The notes under the pieces were generated by a model. It was given only the letters and a program-made list of their open reading frames with translations. It was not told where the DNA came from and searched no databases. Shown here in pieces: positions 10,409 to 22,531 of a stretch of 64,000 bases of DNA (the first letter of the stretch is position 1; each line of letters begins with the position of its first letter). A program made the position numbers and the translations under genes. Source of the stretch: Durusdinium trenchii (lineage: Eukaryota > Sar > Dinophyceae > Suessiales > Symbiodiniaceae); assembly GCA_963970005.1 (NCBI GenBank), contig CAXAMN010008369.1:135508-199507 (forward strand). Direction: 5' to 3'.

Positions 10409-10581
10409 GTCAGCGGTGTTGTCTCTTCTCCGCGTATGCCAGTCCAGCTCCGTGGCACACTTTGGGAGCAAATGCAGTTCTTTCAGCAAAATGAACGTTG
10501 GCACGAGCCAGAGAACAGCTTGTGCTTCCATCGGCTTTCTTGAATACTCATCGGTGATGATTTCAAACATGCTCTGGGAAC
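10409..10581 (+). CDS. Exon with MTase-like motif IV region (KCSSF ... GTSQR)
   Basis: After a TTTCAG acceptor the frame reads FGSKCSSFSKMNVGTSQRTA, then GFLEYSSVMISNMLWER. The Cys in KCSSF aligns with the catalytic Cys of PPC in C5 methyltransferases, and GTSxR is a family hallmark shared with GTHQR in the gene at 29.1 kb. The PP before the Cys is replaced by SK, so activity is questionable. It lies directly upstream of the EQP exon on the same strand. Confidence 0.65.
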
Positions 10582-10764
10582 GGACACGTGGCCTAATCAT
10601 GCCTAATCGGCCTAATCGTGATCTGTTTGTCTAGTATAGCTTCCTCCTCAGGGACAACAAATCAGAAGACTGCGGCTCGTAACCCTAAAAGTGTCAGGGT
10701 GCACCAAAAAGCTTTTTCAAGACATCCCCGAACATAGTCTCCAAAGCCCGCCCGCACAGGACAG

Positions 10765-10905
10765 GTCTCCTGATGCTCCCCGCCACAGCGCTTGGAGGAG
10801 TTTGGACCTGCGAACAACCATCCGGGTCGACTCTGGAGTATTATCCCTCTTTCCGGGAGGCCTTGAGGAACATCTACCGAGTTTCGGGCGATTTTTCTGT
10901 TTGGG
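10765..10905 (+). CDS. Exon with MTase-like EQP motif
   Basis: The frame beginning at the ACAG acceptor reads LLMLPATALGGVWTCEQPSG, then STLEYYPSFREALRNIY. The EQPSGS box matches VEQPSGS in the gene at 62.7 kb and LEQPQNS at 29.0 kb, and occupies the place of the canonical ENV motif VI that supplies the catalytic Glu. The exon ends near a possible GC donor at 10906. This frame contains no stop and fits the family far better than the longer overlapping frame. Confidence 0.65.
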
Positions 10906-11050
10906 GCTGAGTTCAGGACCCATGAGGTCAACTAGCAAACCTGCTCGTTACTTGCAAACCTGTAAGAGTATTATGACCAAATGTGGATGTAAGACTTGTA
11001 GGCTTCCGCAACCGAGGCTAAGACTGTTTCGAACGGTTTGCGATGCTAAG

Positions 11051-11276
11051 GTGGCCAGAGTGGGATGGTGGATGGGGCATTTCAATGCTCCGACACCAAA
11101 AAGGCACTATGGCTTTTCCAACTCACAAGCCATTACTGCCTTAGACAGGGGTGTGCTCAAAGGTTGGGCCAAGGAAAAGCCCGCTGACAGCCGCACACCT
11201 ACGGCTGTTCGGTATGTTGATTCAGCGCGATGTGCACGTTACCATGGAACAGAACGCTTGACAGAGACACAGAGAC
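11051..11276 (+). CDS. Exon with MTase-like C-terminal motif (PTPKRHYGFSNS)
   Basis: The frame reads VGWWMGHFNAPTPKRHYGFS followed by NSQAITALDRGVLKGW, and later RYHGTERLTETQRL. The core pattern (fGx-x-x-K-x(3-4)-SN ... L-x-x-G, then a G-x-x-x-L/T block near the end) is shared with the genes at 28.8 kb and 63.0 kb and with the domain inside DIRS-like element 1. An AG acceptor lies at 11049-11050. Confidence 0.65.
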
Positions 11277-11539
11277 TCCTTTGAATATTGGCGCGGACAT
11301 ATTTGTTTTGTTTCTGGCGGGGATCCTTTTGTTGTGATATGATGTGACAATTGAAAACATTCAAGTTCCCCCGGCAACGTTCGCCCGTGCCCTGAGAACA
11401 AACACACTATTCAAATCCTTTTTCGGGGCGAGGAACTCTCAAGATTGATCTCGGTATCATGCCCATCATTCTCAGGATTTACCCAGTTCCATTCTGCACA
11501 ACCTATGTGGACCTCATGGAGAAGATGAAAAACAGTTGC

Positions 11540-11726
11540 CATGGCCAGCCTCCTCTCCCGCTACCGCTCCCATCGGCCCTTCAGACCTTTGCGATGGACT
11601 GGCCGTGCGAAGATGTTTGGGGAACAGCTGACATACCTCAGTTTTTTGCTTACCTGCGAAAGGCTAAAGCTAGCCTTGTCCATTCCAGATGAATGGAAAG
11701 CCGTGGTGCCCAAATCCCTTATTTGA
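11540..11726 (+). pseudogene. 3' end of MTase-like gene, frameshifted
   Basis: One frame gives MDWPCEDVWGTADIPQFFAY; near 11670 the match moves to an overlapping frame giving LALSIPDEWKAVVPKSLI and a stop at 11724-11726. The block (A-D-I ... Y-L-R ... I-P-x-x-W ... V-P) resembles the C-terminus of the gene ending at 28051 (VVAYLLRSDSWE). The frame change implies an indel and a broken copy. Confidence 0.5.
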
Positions 11727-11919
11727 AGCTAGAGGCGGTCCCGATTGGAATTTCTTCGCAGTGAACGAAACAGGTGGTTGTCCGATTGGGATATGTCTTT
11801 TCGTCACTATGGTTTATCGATTCTGTTCAATCTTTATGTTAATTTTTTGGAAAATAGTCGGGAAAAGTTCGGGGAAAAGTTCGGGTGTGAGGTGGAATGA
11901 GGTGGAACCCGTGATACCC

Positions 11920-12065
11920 CCGTTCCAAACTCGTGCTTACCCGTGCAAACCCGTGATATCCCAAACAAACCCCGGGTTTGGGGACAAACCCTACATTTTC
12001 CAAACCCGTGATTTACCCGTGCCAAACACGTGATTTACCCGTGCAAACATCACGGGTTTGGTGGT
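11920..12065. repeat. CCCGTGATTTACC / AAACCCCGGGTTT repeat cluster, centre
   Basis: Dense copies of CCCGTG, GTGATTTACCCGTG and AAACCCCGGGTTTGGGG lie between the end of the MTase-like gene (11726) and the transposase-like pseudogene (12168). The GATTTACC core is also present in the cluster between the two genes of the 10.84-kb transposon (27880-27945), so it may be a shared regulatory or subterminal element. Confidence 0.6.
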
Positions 12066-12167
12066 CAGATTTTGAGCGATTTTTGACAAATTTTTAATCA
12101 TTTTGGGCGACCAAAAACCAAAACATTCCTAATCGACACCCAATTTTCTCGATGGTTTCCGAGCAGC

Positions 12168-13082
12168 TTGAGGGAGATTGCGCCACTATTGGCAATTCGG
12201 CTGTGTGAGTTCCCGAATTTGGAGCTCTTCTTGCTGAAAAGCGGGAGGTTGACAAGAACTTTCAACCACGTTCAGAAGCGCTTGAATTTGCGCGACCCTC
12301 CTACAGGAGTTTGCCATCTGTGCCAAGCTGGCCAGCCGAACTGGCCATACGAACCAATACAAACTCGGTCTCTGTTGTGGGAAAGCACGCTCGTTAGCAA
12401 CTCGCCATTTGAATGGCCCTCTCCCTTCGAAAGGGTCCCGCATATTCCCGAGGAGGTTCCTTCCTTTTGGCACTTTGACTTGTTTCATACGTGGAATGCT
12501 GGTCTGGGCCGCGCGTGGGCTGGAAAGTGCTTGCGCTACTCTCGGGAACTATGCCGGAAGGAGCAATCGATGACCGATTTGAGCACCTGACAAAGGTCTA
12601 CAAGCAATGGTGCACTGACAGTCTTTTGAAGCAGAGCCAATGTTGGTCAAATGCCAAGAGGCGAATGCTGCGGTGTCAGAATGCTTGCGGATGATGTACA
12701 GTTGTGATTGCTGGATTGATGCTAGCACTGCGTCCAGGATCGGAACCTTGGGCATGCTTTTCCTGCGTCGGTACCAAGGACTAGCTCACGAAGCCCTGAG
12801 ACAGGGTAGATCTTTGTTTCCGATTTACCCAAAAGCTCATGCTTTTCATCGCGTGATGCTAAACCTCTTGAGAGGGCCCAGGACCGGCTTTGAGGTCGAA
12901 AGCCCTCTCAACTATGCGGCGGCGCCGGACGAAGACTTCATCGGCCGGCCTTCGAGAGTCAGTACAGTAGGAAAATTACAGGCAAAGATGTGTTGACTTT
13001 TAATGTAATTAATCGATACCGTTTAGCCGCTTACACGGAATGGGTCGATGCTGGGCATTTGTCAAGGCCGGTTGTGCCCTAA
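12168..13082 (+). pseudogene. Transposase-like gene, C-terminal half, decayed
   Basis: Same family as the minus-strand gene at 23081-24418. Landmarks in order: GVCHLCQAGQPNWPYE (CxxC), FWHFDLFHTWNAGLGRAW (D-L-F-H ... L-G), RFEHLTKVYKQWC, then in a third frame SLFPIYPKAHAFHRVM and APDEDFIGRPSRVS, ending with NVINRYRLAAYTEWVDAG before a stop. At least three frames are needed (changes near 12540, 12660 and 12980), so it is broken. Conserved Asp/Glu residues (DLFH, DED) suggest a DDE/D-type enzyme, but no named superfamily can be assigned from sequence alone. The N-terminal half is missing. Confidence 0.6.
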
Positions 13083-13282
13083 GGGAAGTGCTAATGTAGC
13101 ATTTCATTTTGAACCTTGTTGTTTCTTCTCTAATATGTGAACTACATGTTTCCACTCTGAATGGATGTCCCTCATTGCGGCTTAGCTCCGGGCTTAGTCA
13201 GGATCGCGGGGAGCTGCTTGAACAAGAGCAGGAAAATGTCACATCAGCGCACCTTTGCTGAAATCTGCAAAAACGATGAAAA

Positions 13283-13375
13283 CGCAAACCCCGGGTTTCC
13301 AGCGCAAACCTCGGGTATTTCATCGAATCCGATGTTTTCTTCGGGTATTGGCTTGGAAGGTATATATATATAATA
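13283..13375. repeat. AAACCCCGGGTTT repeat cluster, right, with TA microsatellite
   Basis: GCAAACCCCGGGTTTCC, AAACCTCGGGTATTTC and TTCGGGTATTGG occur within 65 bases, followed by an (AT)n tract at 13361-13372. It lies 200 bases after the pseudogene stop and matches the left cluster at 5281-5400. Confidence 0.6.
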
Positions 13376-15745
13376 GATAGATATGATTTTTTTTCAGCAC
13401 TGACACATGAATACAAGCTGACTTAGAATGATGTGGTAGCTATAGATATGAACACATCCAAGCTACAGCCTTTGGACCACAATCATCGCTTCGACGATCG
13501 ATGAGAGCACCACAGGAGTTCATCGACCACCTGCGGGCAAAGAACTTTCCAAAGGCCTCAGGTGGAACGTCCTCCGTGCGAAAGAAGACGCCGGCAGAGA
13601 AAGACGCATCCTCGCGAGGGAGAAAGGGACGGGAAACTCTTCCCATCAAAGAATGTGAGTGTGTGGTCGTGAAGTTGTAAACTGATCACAGATGGTAAAG
13701 ATGAGGACGTGAGATGAAATGGACCACTGTCCACCAGTCGACGCAGGTGAGGGGATGAGATCTTTTAGATCTCGAGTTGTTTTTGCAAGTTTCCAGTCCA
13801 TCTCAAAGCGGGGACCCGACAGTCAAAGCGGCGCAAAGAAAGGCTTTGGGTTTCAAGTTCGCAGGACGCATATCAGTCTTCGAGTTTGGCACAGAATGGG
13901 ACGAACTAAACTGAACGAATTTTTCGCTGACATTTTCCATCAGATCAGACTTTTGTCCATGGACGACTTGTTCCTTCTCAGCAGTTTTCCCCATCCAGAC
14001 CGCAGACCCTCCGGTCGAGTGCCACCGAAAACGGCACCACCATCATTTTGACACTAGCGACGTCGTCAGCAAGAAAAACCATGCACCAAGTCATTGGGGT
14101 CGACGCAGTTGGGTTCCCTCTCAGAGACATAATTTTGAAAGGCCTGTGGTTTCTTCAACATGAGGAACACCAGCGAGTTTGTCAGAACCATGTACCTCAA
14201 CTTGTTTCATTCAGTGGAACCATTTGCCTCGATGTCACTGTGCTTATACTGAGAAAGCCATGGGCCGGCTACTGGTGCTTTGAATTTCAGCCCCAAGCTA
14301 CTTGTACAGCACATTCTTTGAACGGCTGCGCCGTCGGCTCGTGCAGTTGACATAGTGATCTATGAATCTATCCCATCGTCAAGTATCGATTTTGATCCTT
14401 TGTTTCCATGGTTCAATCCACAGGTTTGCCTTTCGTGGAGTATCTGGATGGGGGCAAAGGCACTTTCAGGCATTCATTATGATTATGGCGTCAACAGTGA
14501 GACTCCCCAGCCATACTGCTGGCAATGCACATCCAGTGCTTGTGGTTTCCCCTCGTTTTGTTTGACAGAGCCATCGACTCGCATTTCAACCAGCTGCCCT
14601 AGCCATTTGGGATGATCAGGAATTGGCTCACCTGAAGTTGTAAGATGTTCAGCAAATCCTAGAAAGTTCATGTCAAGCTCAGCCATGTTTCAGCTCAGCC
14701 AAGTTTCAGGGGCGATCCATCCATTCTTAAAGAATCGCCGTAAAATAGAGGAAAAAAAGAGTCCAGAGCCACATGCCAGGGAGGACACTCCTTTCTAAAT
14801 CTTGGAGCACAGCTGAGCTGGTGCAGGTGATTTACGCGCGCCTCGTATCCCACTTCGTTGTCTTAGCAATGGGTAGCCGATTGGAGCCAATTGGAGCGCA
14901 ACGGGCTTTTTATGATGTTATATATTGGTTTCCAGGATGTTACTGTGAATACATGGCAAGACAGGACCTCAGATGGTTTTGATGTATAGCCTGGACCAAC
15001 GGTAGACATTCTTTACGGCGGGTTCGTGGCCACCATGTCACCGCTTTGGCTTCGATATCCTGGCTACCCGATGCGGGTGTCGGGTTTGAACAAAACTTGG
15101 CCTGGGTTGCGCGCGGGCGGATTCGCCGAAACTCCAATCTCGCTGAGATAGGGTTGATCTCGCGGGAGCGACCCTTCCATGCGTTGCTCCCTGGAAGAAC
15201 AAGGACATGTCCTCGACTCGAGAGTTTGCGAGTGAGGTCTGTTTGTTGCAGCTGTGTGCTTTTCTCCACGCTTTCATAGCTGTCCTGGCTGTCTGACCCA
15301 GCATCGACTAATGTCTGAGTGGTTGGTGTTGAGAGTCTAGGGCCTGAAGAATGTTGGGCCACAAAACGAGTGGCACTGGTATTCTTGCAGAACTTGACCC
15401 TAGGACCTTTTGGGTCTGTAGATTCGCGGTTTTCTTTCGCATTCTTTTGGCCCTACGTTGGCTTCAGACAGGCCTTTGAACGAGCTTTGAACGAGCTTCA
15501 CTGGAGTGGAAGCTTGGCAGCTGCCTTTCCGCTGGCTTTTGGCCGGGAAAACTGCGGCCCTCAAAAGGCGTCGACCCGGGCACCATCCGCGGCGCCGGCC
15601 AAAAAGGTGCTGTCTCGTTCGGAGGTGTCGGAAGCTGGGAGGTCGTCACGGAGGTGGTCAAAGATGGACCTCATCCATTGCGGTTGGAACTAGAACCTGG
15701 CATCAGCCCATGATGAGGTGTCAAGGGATCTCCATCAGTCGTTCC

Positions 15746-15775
15746 GGTTCGGGTTCGGGTTCGGGTTCGGGTTCG
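15746..15775. repeat. TTCGGG hexanucleotide tandem
   Basis: About five uninterrupted GGTTCG units. It is not the plant/dinoflagellate-type telomere unit TTTAGGG. Confidence 0.9.
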
Positions 15776-16202
15776 CAACCGGACCGTGTGTGACCCGTTT
15801 GGGATTTGATCCGGTGTGAGAGAAAGGGTGCTTGAGCCTACCACTGTGATTCCCCAGCACGTTGTGCTTGATTCAGTAGTAACTGCAGTCCCAACGACGT
15901 TTTTTTTTCCCCCGCTGAACCCATGGGAAAACGATGGAAGACTGGAGCCTGAGCAAGATCTGCTGAAAATTTGGCCTCCGGGAAGTGGGAGAAGTTGTAA
16001 TTAAGCAATGCTGAAATTTGCCAGGGCAACTGGCTGAGCTTCCTGGGACAGAGAAGGTCCAGTATTCTTTTCCCTACAAGCTGACGAAGCATCAGCTTTA
16101 GACACCTTGCAGAACATCAGCTTCCAAAAAATCAAGAGCAACTCAACTTTTGTGCTGGATCCGTTCGCCCACATTTCTCCAGCATCTTTGCTGGGGCTCA
16201 GC

Positions 16203-16223
16203 ACCTCCACCTCCACCTCCACC
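16203..16223. repeat. CTCCAC tandem
   Basis: About 3.5 copies of CCTCCA in an otherwise unremarkable region. Confidence 0.85.
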
Positions 16224-18162
16224 ACTTACCCAGTACCTTTTCGGACCGCACGACCACCGACGGCGCGGTCCGCGCTTCCATCGCGGTCGATAGGTGAAGT
16301 GAGTGACTGGAAGGATCTGAGTGACCGACTGGGGTGCTCAACTGGCGCTTTGACCTGTTAGGCTATTTCGGGGGATGTCGAAGAGGATCTGGAGATTCCA
16401 TGTTTAGATGACCCAGGAAATCTAAGCATGAGGCTTCAACGGAAGATTAGGTTTCAACATTTCCATAACAGATTTGTTTGGCAAGGCCACATGCGTAGTA
16501 CATCATCAGCACACATACCGAACATATAAAACACTTGTGCGCAGCCGCTGGCCCTTTCAGCTCCATGGCCCAGCATCTCGACAATCTGAAAGCCGCTCAT
16601 GCGAAGCTGCAGCTTCCGCCAGTTGCGCACGAACCATCGCGGCTGTATGAGTTTCAGATTTGGACACGGCCTTAAGCGCCGGTGGTTGCGCAAAAAAGCA
16701 AGAACATGGACACCTCGCTGAAGCGTTTGCAAGGTTCGAGCGACCTTCCAAGTGCAGGCATTGTGCAGTTGATGTTGATATATGTATATATATGTTGATT
16801 GTTCATGGATAAGACGTAGCAAAGTGCGTGTCCAGCCTGGTACCGCAAAAGTCTCGGACACTTCCAGTTAAGTGATTCAAGTCTCCGACACTTTGATTTG
16901 TTCGTTAGTTCCGTTTGGTTGTCAATGAAGGGGCTGCTCCAGGTGGGTTCCAGGTTTTTGGTCGATTGATCTCGAGATCACCGGAAGCAAAGACCTCCAT
17001 TCGACCGAGAGTCTGTGGAAATCACTCCCTGAAGGAGGCACAGATGCTCCATGATGCTCCCAGTGTCTCATGCTCTTCAAGAGAACATGTTGGCAAAGCC
17101 CGTTTCTTCCACCCAGGGAGTGAGGGACCTACTAGGTCCAGGGACTCGACCGGACCGGCAACCCGAGGCGGAAGATGGACCATCCGGAGCTCTTGAGGCG
17201 TGGCTACTACAACGAGGCACCGCGGCTTCGGAGCGAGAGAAGAAGCCGGTGGCTTGGGGGCGCAACCTTGCAGGGTTCGTTTGCGCGCCCTATATGCGAG
17301 CTTTCGAGCGGAGTGGAGGGTTGACAAGAGCTCCCTATATGGGATGGGAGCGAGTTGGAAACTGAAAAAGCCATGGGTGAAAAAGGGCTTTTTGGCCAAA
17401 AAGGAAAAGGATACATGAAGGTCTGGTGACCGGTGGTCTTTATGGTGAGACATCAACACAGATGGCTCTACGTTTGGGTGGTCGAACTGCAGCAGTTGAT
17501 GGGGCCCGCCATTGACCTGTGGGCAAATGGCTCATAGGTTTTAACTCTTTCAATCTCTCGACGGCATCAGACACGTCTAATAATAGGTTTCTATGCTATC
17601 ACAGGTTTTCGATGGCATAATAGGCTCTCATAGGTTTCTATGCTATCAAATCCAACAATCAGCTCGCAACTCAGAAAAACCTTTGGGACGCCGAGATGTG
17701 ATCTCAGACGGAATACGATCCTTTCAGAACCAGGCTTCTTATATACTGATCCCGATGCAGTCAAGTGTAAATTTAGGAGCTATCTGGGTTTGCACTTCGA
17801 TTCAGGGGTTTGTTTTTGTGTTATTATCTTTTGAGAGGCAGGGTAATTACATCCCTCAACTTGCGAAGATGCATGCGAAGCGATCTATTCAGATGACTGG
17901 TCGTCACAAGCCGGCTTGTGCCGGGGTTTTCCGATGCATCCTGATTCGATTCATCGTGGAGCTCAGGATCAGACCCAAGACTTTGAATGGTGTTAACATA
18001 AAATTCCAGCTTCTTCAAAGTGACCTTTTGAAGGTTCCATCCAGTGACCCGAAAAGGAGACTCAAGTGACCGAACCAACCAGGTTATCAAGTACGGTCAC
18101 TTTGAAGAACCAGGTTCATTGATCTTGGTTTGTCCTCAAATCTCTGAAGATGTGCTTTGCAG

Positions 18163-18284
18163 TGGATCAACACCCGGGTTTCGATCGCCCCACCGTCCGG
18201 TGGGGCGCTCTTTTGGGTGACCTCGTTGGGGGGCTCGCCTTCAACGTTCAGGTGAATGAGGACGCCTGGCCCGGCCCCTTCGAG
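18163..18284 (+). CDS. Candidate isolated internal exon
   Basis: A G/C-rich 122-base block lies between the acceptor CTTTGCAG (ends 18162) and the donor GTGAGC (starts 18285). The open frame reads DQHPGFDRPTVRWGALLGDL, then VGGLAFNVQVNEDAWPGPFE. Composition, frame and both splice sites agree, but no neighbouring exon could be linked and the protein is unrecognised. The other frames are worse: one has a stop and the other lacks coding character. Confidence 0.4.
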
Positions 18285-20641
18285 GTGAGCAAGTGCGATA
18301 TCTTGTGGAGTGGAGACTCAATGGGTTAAAGCTTCAACAACAAAGTGGTTATGGTTGATCATGACCTTACGCACATGTTACCATCAGCATATTATCCGTA
18401 ACCTTTTTAATCATGTCACATGTCAATCATTTTGGTTTGAAAGATAGAAGAGGACATCATGGCCTACATGGATAAATTCTGCTGGATAGACCTTGTGCAG
18501 GCGGCATCAAACACCACTGTGCTGTTGGGCTGCCCAGCATCTACAAGATCCATAGAACTGGAATATGATCTCAACACATTCCATGCACGACCGTCACTCG
18601 TGACCAACATGTTTATAAATATGTCTATATACAAGATGTCCAAGGAACACCCCAATCCCCCTGATGAAGGCTTAACATGGACCCCACCGCACTGGCTTTG
18701 CTGGGCCTTTCTTAGTTTTCAAGATGCCAGTTGTTGCCATGTTTGGATGGTGATCCCCATCCAGAATGCTTTGGACTTCACATTTCTACCACCTGCCACA
18801 GCTTCCGGAACTTGCCGGAACCGCTCCAAGATGCCGCAGGATGTGTTCATCTACATCATTTGTCAGGAGGCTGCAGAGCTCCCAAAGATCAGGCTCAACA
18901 AGCGCTCGCTTGGACCGGTGGAGGAGATAATTAGGGATGGAAACAGGTGCGGCTCGGTTTACCGGCTCGCTGCGGCTCGAGTGAGTGAGGCCCCCACCAC
19001 GGCTGCTTGGGCTGTTTAAAACAAATATTTTGGGACCACTTTGTTTGGCCTTTCAGAACAAGCGTTTGACCTGCACATCAACCTCCTTATCCTTGGCGAT
19101 GCCGCGTGGGTGGGACCCATTTCAGCGAAGTTTCGGCGTTTGGTTCATTCTTCATGACCCTCGTGGTGCAAAGGCGCCCGAAGGGGAGGTTTCTCATTGG
19201 ACCTGGTCTCGGAATTAGACGTCCGTTTCCAAAATGGATGGAGTGGAGTTCGGGGGGGGCATTCCCTGACAAAAGGTGCACAAATGGTATGAAGCCGGGG
19301 AGCTAAACTGGTCCACCCACACGCCCCATCCGCACATGTTTCTTGTCGAGGGAGCTGCTTTTTCACATTCATGGCTTCTCACTGCTTTGAGGCAAGAATA
19401 CACAGCTTATCAGTGAGGGTTCCAAGTGAGAGGGCCTAAATACAGACGCTGGTGGTGTACGTGGTGGGCCCTTTCTTTGGCTTGGAGCTTTGTTCGACCG
19501 ATGTGGCCAGGAACTACATCGAGAAGGCTGATGCTGTTGCCACCAGGCACGATTTTCGTGCAATGGGCGGTAGATTGCAGTTGCCACACAGGTCGAGCAC
19601 TCGGGGCTGTTTCTCTTTGAACTGGCTCTTGGACCTACAGATTGACCAAGTGGATGGCCAAAACAGGTTCGTGCCGGGCTTCGGGATTGTACCGCGTTGA
19701 CCGTTCATGATTCTCACGGCTTCGCAGATGATGACACGAGCGTCTCACAAGCTTCTCACGAGCTTCACAGCGTGCAGTGGAACAACAGCTGCTCAAAGGA
19801 CTCGAACTCGAAGGACCGCCTGCGCATGCCTGCGCGGCGTGCACCGCTCAAAGCGCACACGTGCACGGCCCAACCGCACGCTTGCGAAACGTGTTTCGAG
19901 TGCCAATGCCCGTGCAATGCGTGCAACGTGGGCTTTGCCCGTGCACGGGAGGCAGGGCCGAGTCTTGCGGCACGTGCTCTTCAACCTGAACCTCAACAAG
20001 TTGAGGCCTGGAGCGACGCATTCCACGCGCGCGCCCACGGAGAACTTGGACGGTATATGGCTGGCTGTGTTGGACGAAGTAGAGGTGAAGTTTTGGATGA
20101 GAGTTGTTGTTTGCTTTTGGGCTTTCCAGGCCGTACCTCACAAACACCTGCGAGTTCGTTCCAGGTCTGACATTGAGTTCCAGCAGCGCTTGCTTCCGTT
20201 CCAGCCTGGGCAAGCCACAGCCAGGGCCAGGAAAACTCAGAAAGCCAGGGCGAGGGCATTGGCAGGTGGACAATTCAGCCCTCAAAGCCATCCCGAAGTG
20301 GAAGCATGTATACATACATTGTCATGAGTCATACAGTCATACAATGTCATACATTTGTATAAATACGCACGACGATGAGCGGAAGAAGACCCACTTCGCT
20401 TGTGGGGAAACATGCTTATGACATGTTTGTGACATAGGTTTGAGAGCAGACCCACTGCCATAGTGTGTGTGTATCAGAATAGGCAGATAGTCAGGGAAAA
20501 CCCTGGGGTGGTGAGAACAGCGACAAAGAATACGAGCAAACCCATACCCAGACACTCCACGTATGCCATATTAATATGTACTTCCGGCCCCGGATATTAA
20601 GACGACCAAACGAATACTCGAGTTTTGAATAGTGTTTGGGC

Positions 20642-22504
20642 TCAAAGGTTGATGCATCCCTGCTCGCTGTGTCGGATCCAGTGCGCCGACACAGATTCGA
20701 TCTGCATTTTTTGCAGGGCGCGGGATCGCTTTTGGAGGAGCCTCGACCTTCTTCCTGTTCGAGCTCGCGGCTGGGGACTCCAGAATCTGAGGATCTGGAC
20801 AGGCATTGTAGAAGAGGAGTTAGAGCGGCTTGCAGAAGCAGAAAAAACAACAAGCTGCAGCCGAAGGAACCGCCGCTCCTAAATCGGGGAGTGCTGTGGT
20901 GAGTGACCCCAAGCCCACTGAGAAGGTCGACAAGAGCTGGCTCAAGCCTAAAGAGGAGCGAGCTCCCAGTCCGGGGACCTCGAGACCGGGCCTTGTGGAG
21001 ATTGGAGGAGACGAGGAGGAAGGTAAGTTCTCCAGTGGCTCCAAGCCGGAGAAGGAGAAAGAACGCCACCGGTCATCAAGGCGAAGGTCGTCAAGGAGGA
21101 GCCGCAGTAGGCGCCACTCGCACCGATCCCGAAGCCGGAAAGACAGGAAGAGGAAGAAGGCTACCTCGTCAGAAGGTAGAAGAAAGTCTCCCAGGAAGGA
21201 GCCCGAGGGTGAGAGAGAGAGGAAGGTGAAGCCCAGTGTTCGACCACCTCGTACACCATCCAGGCCACCGCCAAGGAGATCACCACCGAAGCCCAAGCCA
21301 CCTAAGAGGTTGCCTGTGGCCAAGGCCAAGCAGAGGCCGACCGGAAGAGATTGGCAAGGTCCTGCCACAGGTTGGAAGCTTGACCCATCCTATTACGGAG
21401 TGAACAAGGGAGTGAAAAAGCGAGAAAGGCATTATCAGGGGGATCAAGGAGGTCGTTGAGCCCTTTTACCTCATCAATGCCACCCAGAGCTAGACCAGCA
21501 GCAGACCTTCGTCGAGCTGGAAGAGAGGGTCCTCCCATTCGGGGAGGAAGGATTCGGAGAAGGCCGGCAGCCAGAGCAGAGGTTGCAGAGGACGACAGAG
21601 AGAGAGGACGAGGAGATCCAGGAGTTATTCGTGATACCAAGCTCATCGACGAGTTTGAGAAGGGTGAACAGTTGAGATGTCAAGACATCCCACTGGAGGC
21701 ATTCAGGAGAGGAGTTGCGGTGCTGATAGAAGGAAGTTATTGGGGGGCCAAGGCATCAGTGGCCGGGACGCTGCAAGACATTCATGTGCGGAGCCCATCG
21801 GACATAGAGGTTTCCTTGAAGCTCCAGGGGACCGACGAGGAGAACCTACTACGGTGGGCTACCGGGAACCCCCTGGAGGTGCTACGTGTGCATCTTTGCG
21901 GAGGAGCCTGCCTGGAGCGCCTCGAAGCAGAGAACCTCCTCCACGGCGTCAGCATCAGCAAGAGGGTGAAGGAAGATTTGCCGTGGATGAGCAACCTGAT
22001 GGAGGCAGGAGATCCAGTGAAGAAGCCCCCAGAGACAGGCCTCCCAAGCGGGGAGGCCAAGGGGAAAGAAGGAGGAGATCGAGAGAAGGAGCCCGAGAGA
22101 GGTCACAGCAAGAAGAGAGAGAGAGGAGAAAAAAGGAAAAGGAAGAGCTGCGCCCGAGATCGGAGCCGAGGACGCTCAAGGGAAAAGATAAGTTTGAAGG
22201 GAGGAGCAAAGAAGAAGCTGGAGGATGTCCTGGGGGGCACAGGGATGTCTCCCGATCCAAGGTTTCGCAAGAAATATGCCAGCAAAGCCCAGAGGAGAAT
22301 CAAGAAGAAAAGAAAGTCTTCCTCAAGCAGCAGCTCGAGCAGCAGCGGCAGCTCCTACAGTGGGGAGTCAGCCGAAGTCTTCGCGGAAGAACGCAAGATC
22401 CGCCGGATTGCAAAGAAGGCACCGGGCCTCTTGTCAGCGCAGGCGCTCAAGGAGATGCAGGGTGCTTTGCTCACGAGCACCGGAGGGATCTGGCACCAGG
22501 AGGA
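20642..22504 (+). pseudogene. ORF1 (Gag-like, SR-rich) 5' part, frameshifted and split
   Basis: Starts with a Cys-rich segment (CSLCRIQCADTDSICIFC), then an acidic helix VEEELERLAEAE, a Lys/Ala-rich stretch, and an SR-rich basic region (RRSSRRSRSRRHSHRSRSRK) typical of RNA-binding proteins. The reading frame changes near 20830 and at three places in 21424-21575, where VVEPFYLINATQ, QQTFVELEERVLPFGEEGFG and ARAEVAEDDRERGRG lie in three frames. A second Lys/Ser-rich region (22100-22360) and KKAPGLLSAQALKEMQ follow. The frame is cut by the transposon at 22505 after HQEE/D; the tail to 22625 is transposon sequence. Confidence 0.65.
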
Positions 22505-22531
22505 CCTGGACATACATTTCAGGGTTAAAAA
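22505..22531. repeat. Left terminal inverted repeat
   Basis: 27 bases starting CCTGGACATACATTTCAGG, matching the reverse complement of 33317-33343 at 23 positions. Preceded by GA (22503-22504), also found just after the right end (33344-33345). A shared GAG with slightly offset ends is an alternative reading; both keep the host frame. Confidence 0.75.

Larger units (their letters stand above)
5281..13375 (+). mobile_element. Decayed composite element: MTase-like gene plus transposase-like gene
   Basis: Plus-strand exons of an MTase-like gene run from 6681 to 11726 and are followed by a transposase-like pseudogene at 12168-13082. That is the same gene order as in the intact-ended 10.84-kb transposon at 22505-33343. 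Repeats containing AAACC(C/T)CGGGT lie at 5281-5400, 11920-12065 and 13283-13350, matching the edge-middle-edge distribution of GGGATTT repeats in the other element. The outer sequences share an inverted TATATATACCTT, which may be coincidental low-complexity sequence. One segment (about 9075-9200) carries an MTase exon on the opposite strand, suggesting internal inversion or a second insertion. Boundaries are approximate. Confidence 0.5.
13376..20640. other. 7.3-kb region without a convincing gene
   Basis: Contains only short overlapping frames. Notable items are a TTCGGG tandem (15746-15775), a CTCCAC tandem (16203-16223), TA-rich microsatellites near 16781, and an exon-like G/C-rich patch at 18163-18284. 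Other G/C-rich patches (17100-17290, 19790-20020) are open in several frames and cannot be assigned. Confidence 0.5.

Noticed and set aside
10691..11050. First part of a 197-codon plus-strand frame
   Set aside because: Over 10765-10905 a different frame gives the conserved EQPSGS exon; only the part after 11050 of the long frame fits the family.
15746..15775. Telomere-like repeat
   Set aside because: The unit is TTCGGG, not TTTAGGG, and there are only about five copies inside a scaffold.
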